A DNA stretch of 31,343 bases, from positions 3,084,148 through 3,115,490 of the forward strand of contig BFEA01000020.1 in NCBI GenBank assembly GCA_003427395.1, written 5' to 3'. The notes under the pieces are model-generated. The model ran no database searches. It saw nothing but the letters and a program-made list of their open reading frames with translations, and was not told where the DNA came from. Positions 30,973 through 31,343 of the stretch are shown one piece after another; the stretch's first letter is position 1; every line of letters starts with the position of its first letter. Origin of the DNA: Chara braunii. Taxonomy: Eukaryota > Streptophyta > Charophyceae > Charales > Characeae. The translations under genes were made by a program, and so were the position numbers.

Positions 30973-31049
30973 CGAGGTCGCCGGATTGAATGCGTGCACT
31001 GATGATGACGAGCCAATGCGATGATGGCGTAGGCAGTGGCGGCAGCAAT

Positions 31050-31110
31050 GGCGAGGACGATGGCCATGCTGATGATGATGCTGATGCTGCTGATGATGAT
31101 GATGATGGCC
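31050..31110. repeat. (GAT)n-rich trinucleotide microsatellite
   Basis: Imperfect gat/gct triplets, purest at about 31085-31105 (gatgatgatgatgatgg). Asp/Ala and Ser/Ile frames through it are artefacts. Confidence 0.9.
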
Positions 31111-31343
31111 AGTCTGTCACAATTCGTATTCTTACTGGAAATCAAAATAAAATGAGCCTTTTTGCTCCAACGAGATTGCCGTTCTCCTTGGGCTCATCAT
31201 AGGACACTTGCGGTATCTTCTAGTAGATGTGCCACTCCGCCAGGGTTCCGGCGTGCACGTGCGCCCAGGCGGGGGTAATCGGAGTCGGGTAGAGCGGAGA
31301 TCAAGGAGGGGAGCGGCGGGGAGGGAGCGGAAAGGGAAGGGAG
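31111..31343. other. No gene recognised at the window edge
   Basis: Mixed sequence ending in a purine-rich stretch (ggagcggcggggagggagcg). Nothing could be called. Confidence 0.5.

Overview
The window looks like nuclear DNA from a large, repeat-rich eukaryote. It has long (CT)n, (CA)n and (CTAT)n microsatellites, satellite-like tandem repeats, GT-AG splice-like signals and a decayed retroelement gag-like gene, with no operons, ribosome-binding sites, tRNA or rRNA. The gag-like zinc-knuckle segment and the style of the repeats would fit a plant or streptophyte alga (a Chara-like genome is one possibility), but nothing here proves the taxon. The sequence carries an assembly scar: a 38-bp Nextera mate-pair junction adapter at 2272-2309.

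Layout. 1-2660 is simple and tandem repeat. 3377-3774 (minus) is a probable exon ending in a good 5' splice site. 4561-5168 (plus) is a broken coding relic with two CxxC pairs. 5203-5370 is a long microsatellite. 7645-10974 (plus) holds several coding-like blocks in one reading frame; the last, 9958-10974, has ten TGA codons and no TAA or TAG. 11507-12757 (minus) is a coding relic in at least two frames. 13.6-16.4 kb is AT-rich satellite-like DNA: a 120-124 bp tandem repeat, then nine copies of a 27-nt motif spaced irregularly, with a 0.5-kb fold-back element inside the array. 17.5-17.8 kb is a 141-bp tandem repeat, and 18864-20279 is a ~708-bp tandem duplication abutting a gag-like ORF (20270-21298, minus) that carries two TAG codons. 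22503-22935 (plus) is an uninterrupted Gly/Gln/Arg-rich ORF, followed by tandem units that each contain a different hairpin. 23455-24162 (minus) is a Cys-containing frame with two TAGs. 27107-29836 (minus) is the best host-type gene candidate: several long frames in order, splice-acceptor-like sites, two isolated in-frame stops and one frameshift. 29.84-30.64 kb is AT-rich, and 30871-30972 is a cluster of perfect hairpins.

I could not assign a precise function to any coding segment except the gag-like ORF. Most others are called from stop-codon depletion, plausible residue composition and splice-like signals. No coherent pathway or novel defence-type system can be supported. The strongest leads are the TGA-only frame, the short-motif array with its fold-back insertion, the hairpin-bearing tandem units and the multi-exon minus-strand gene.
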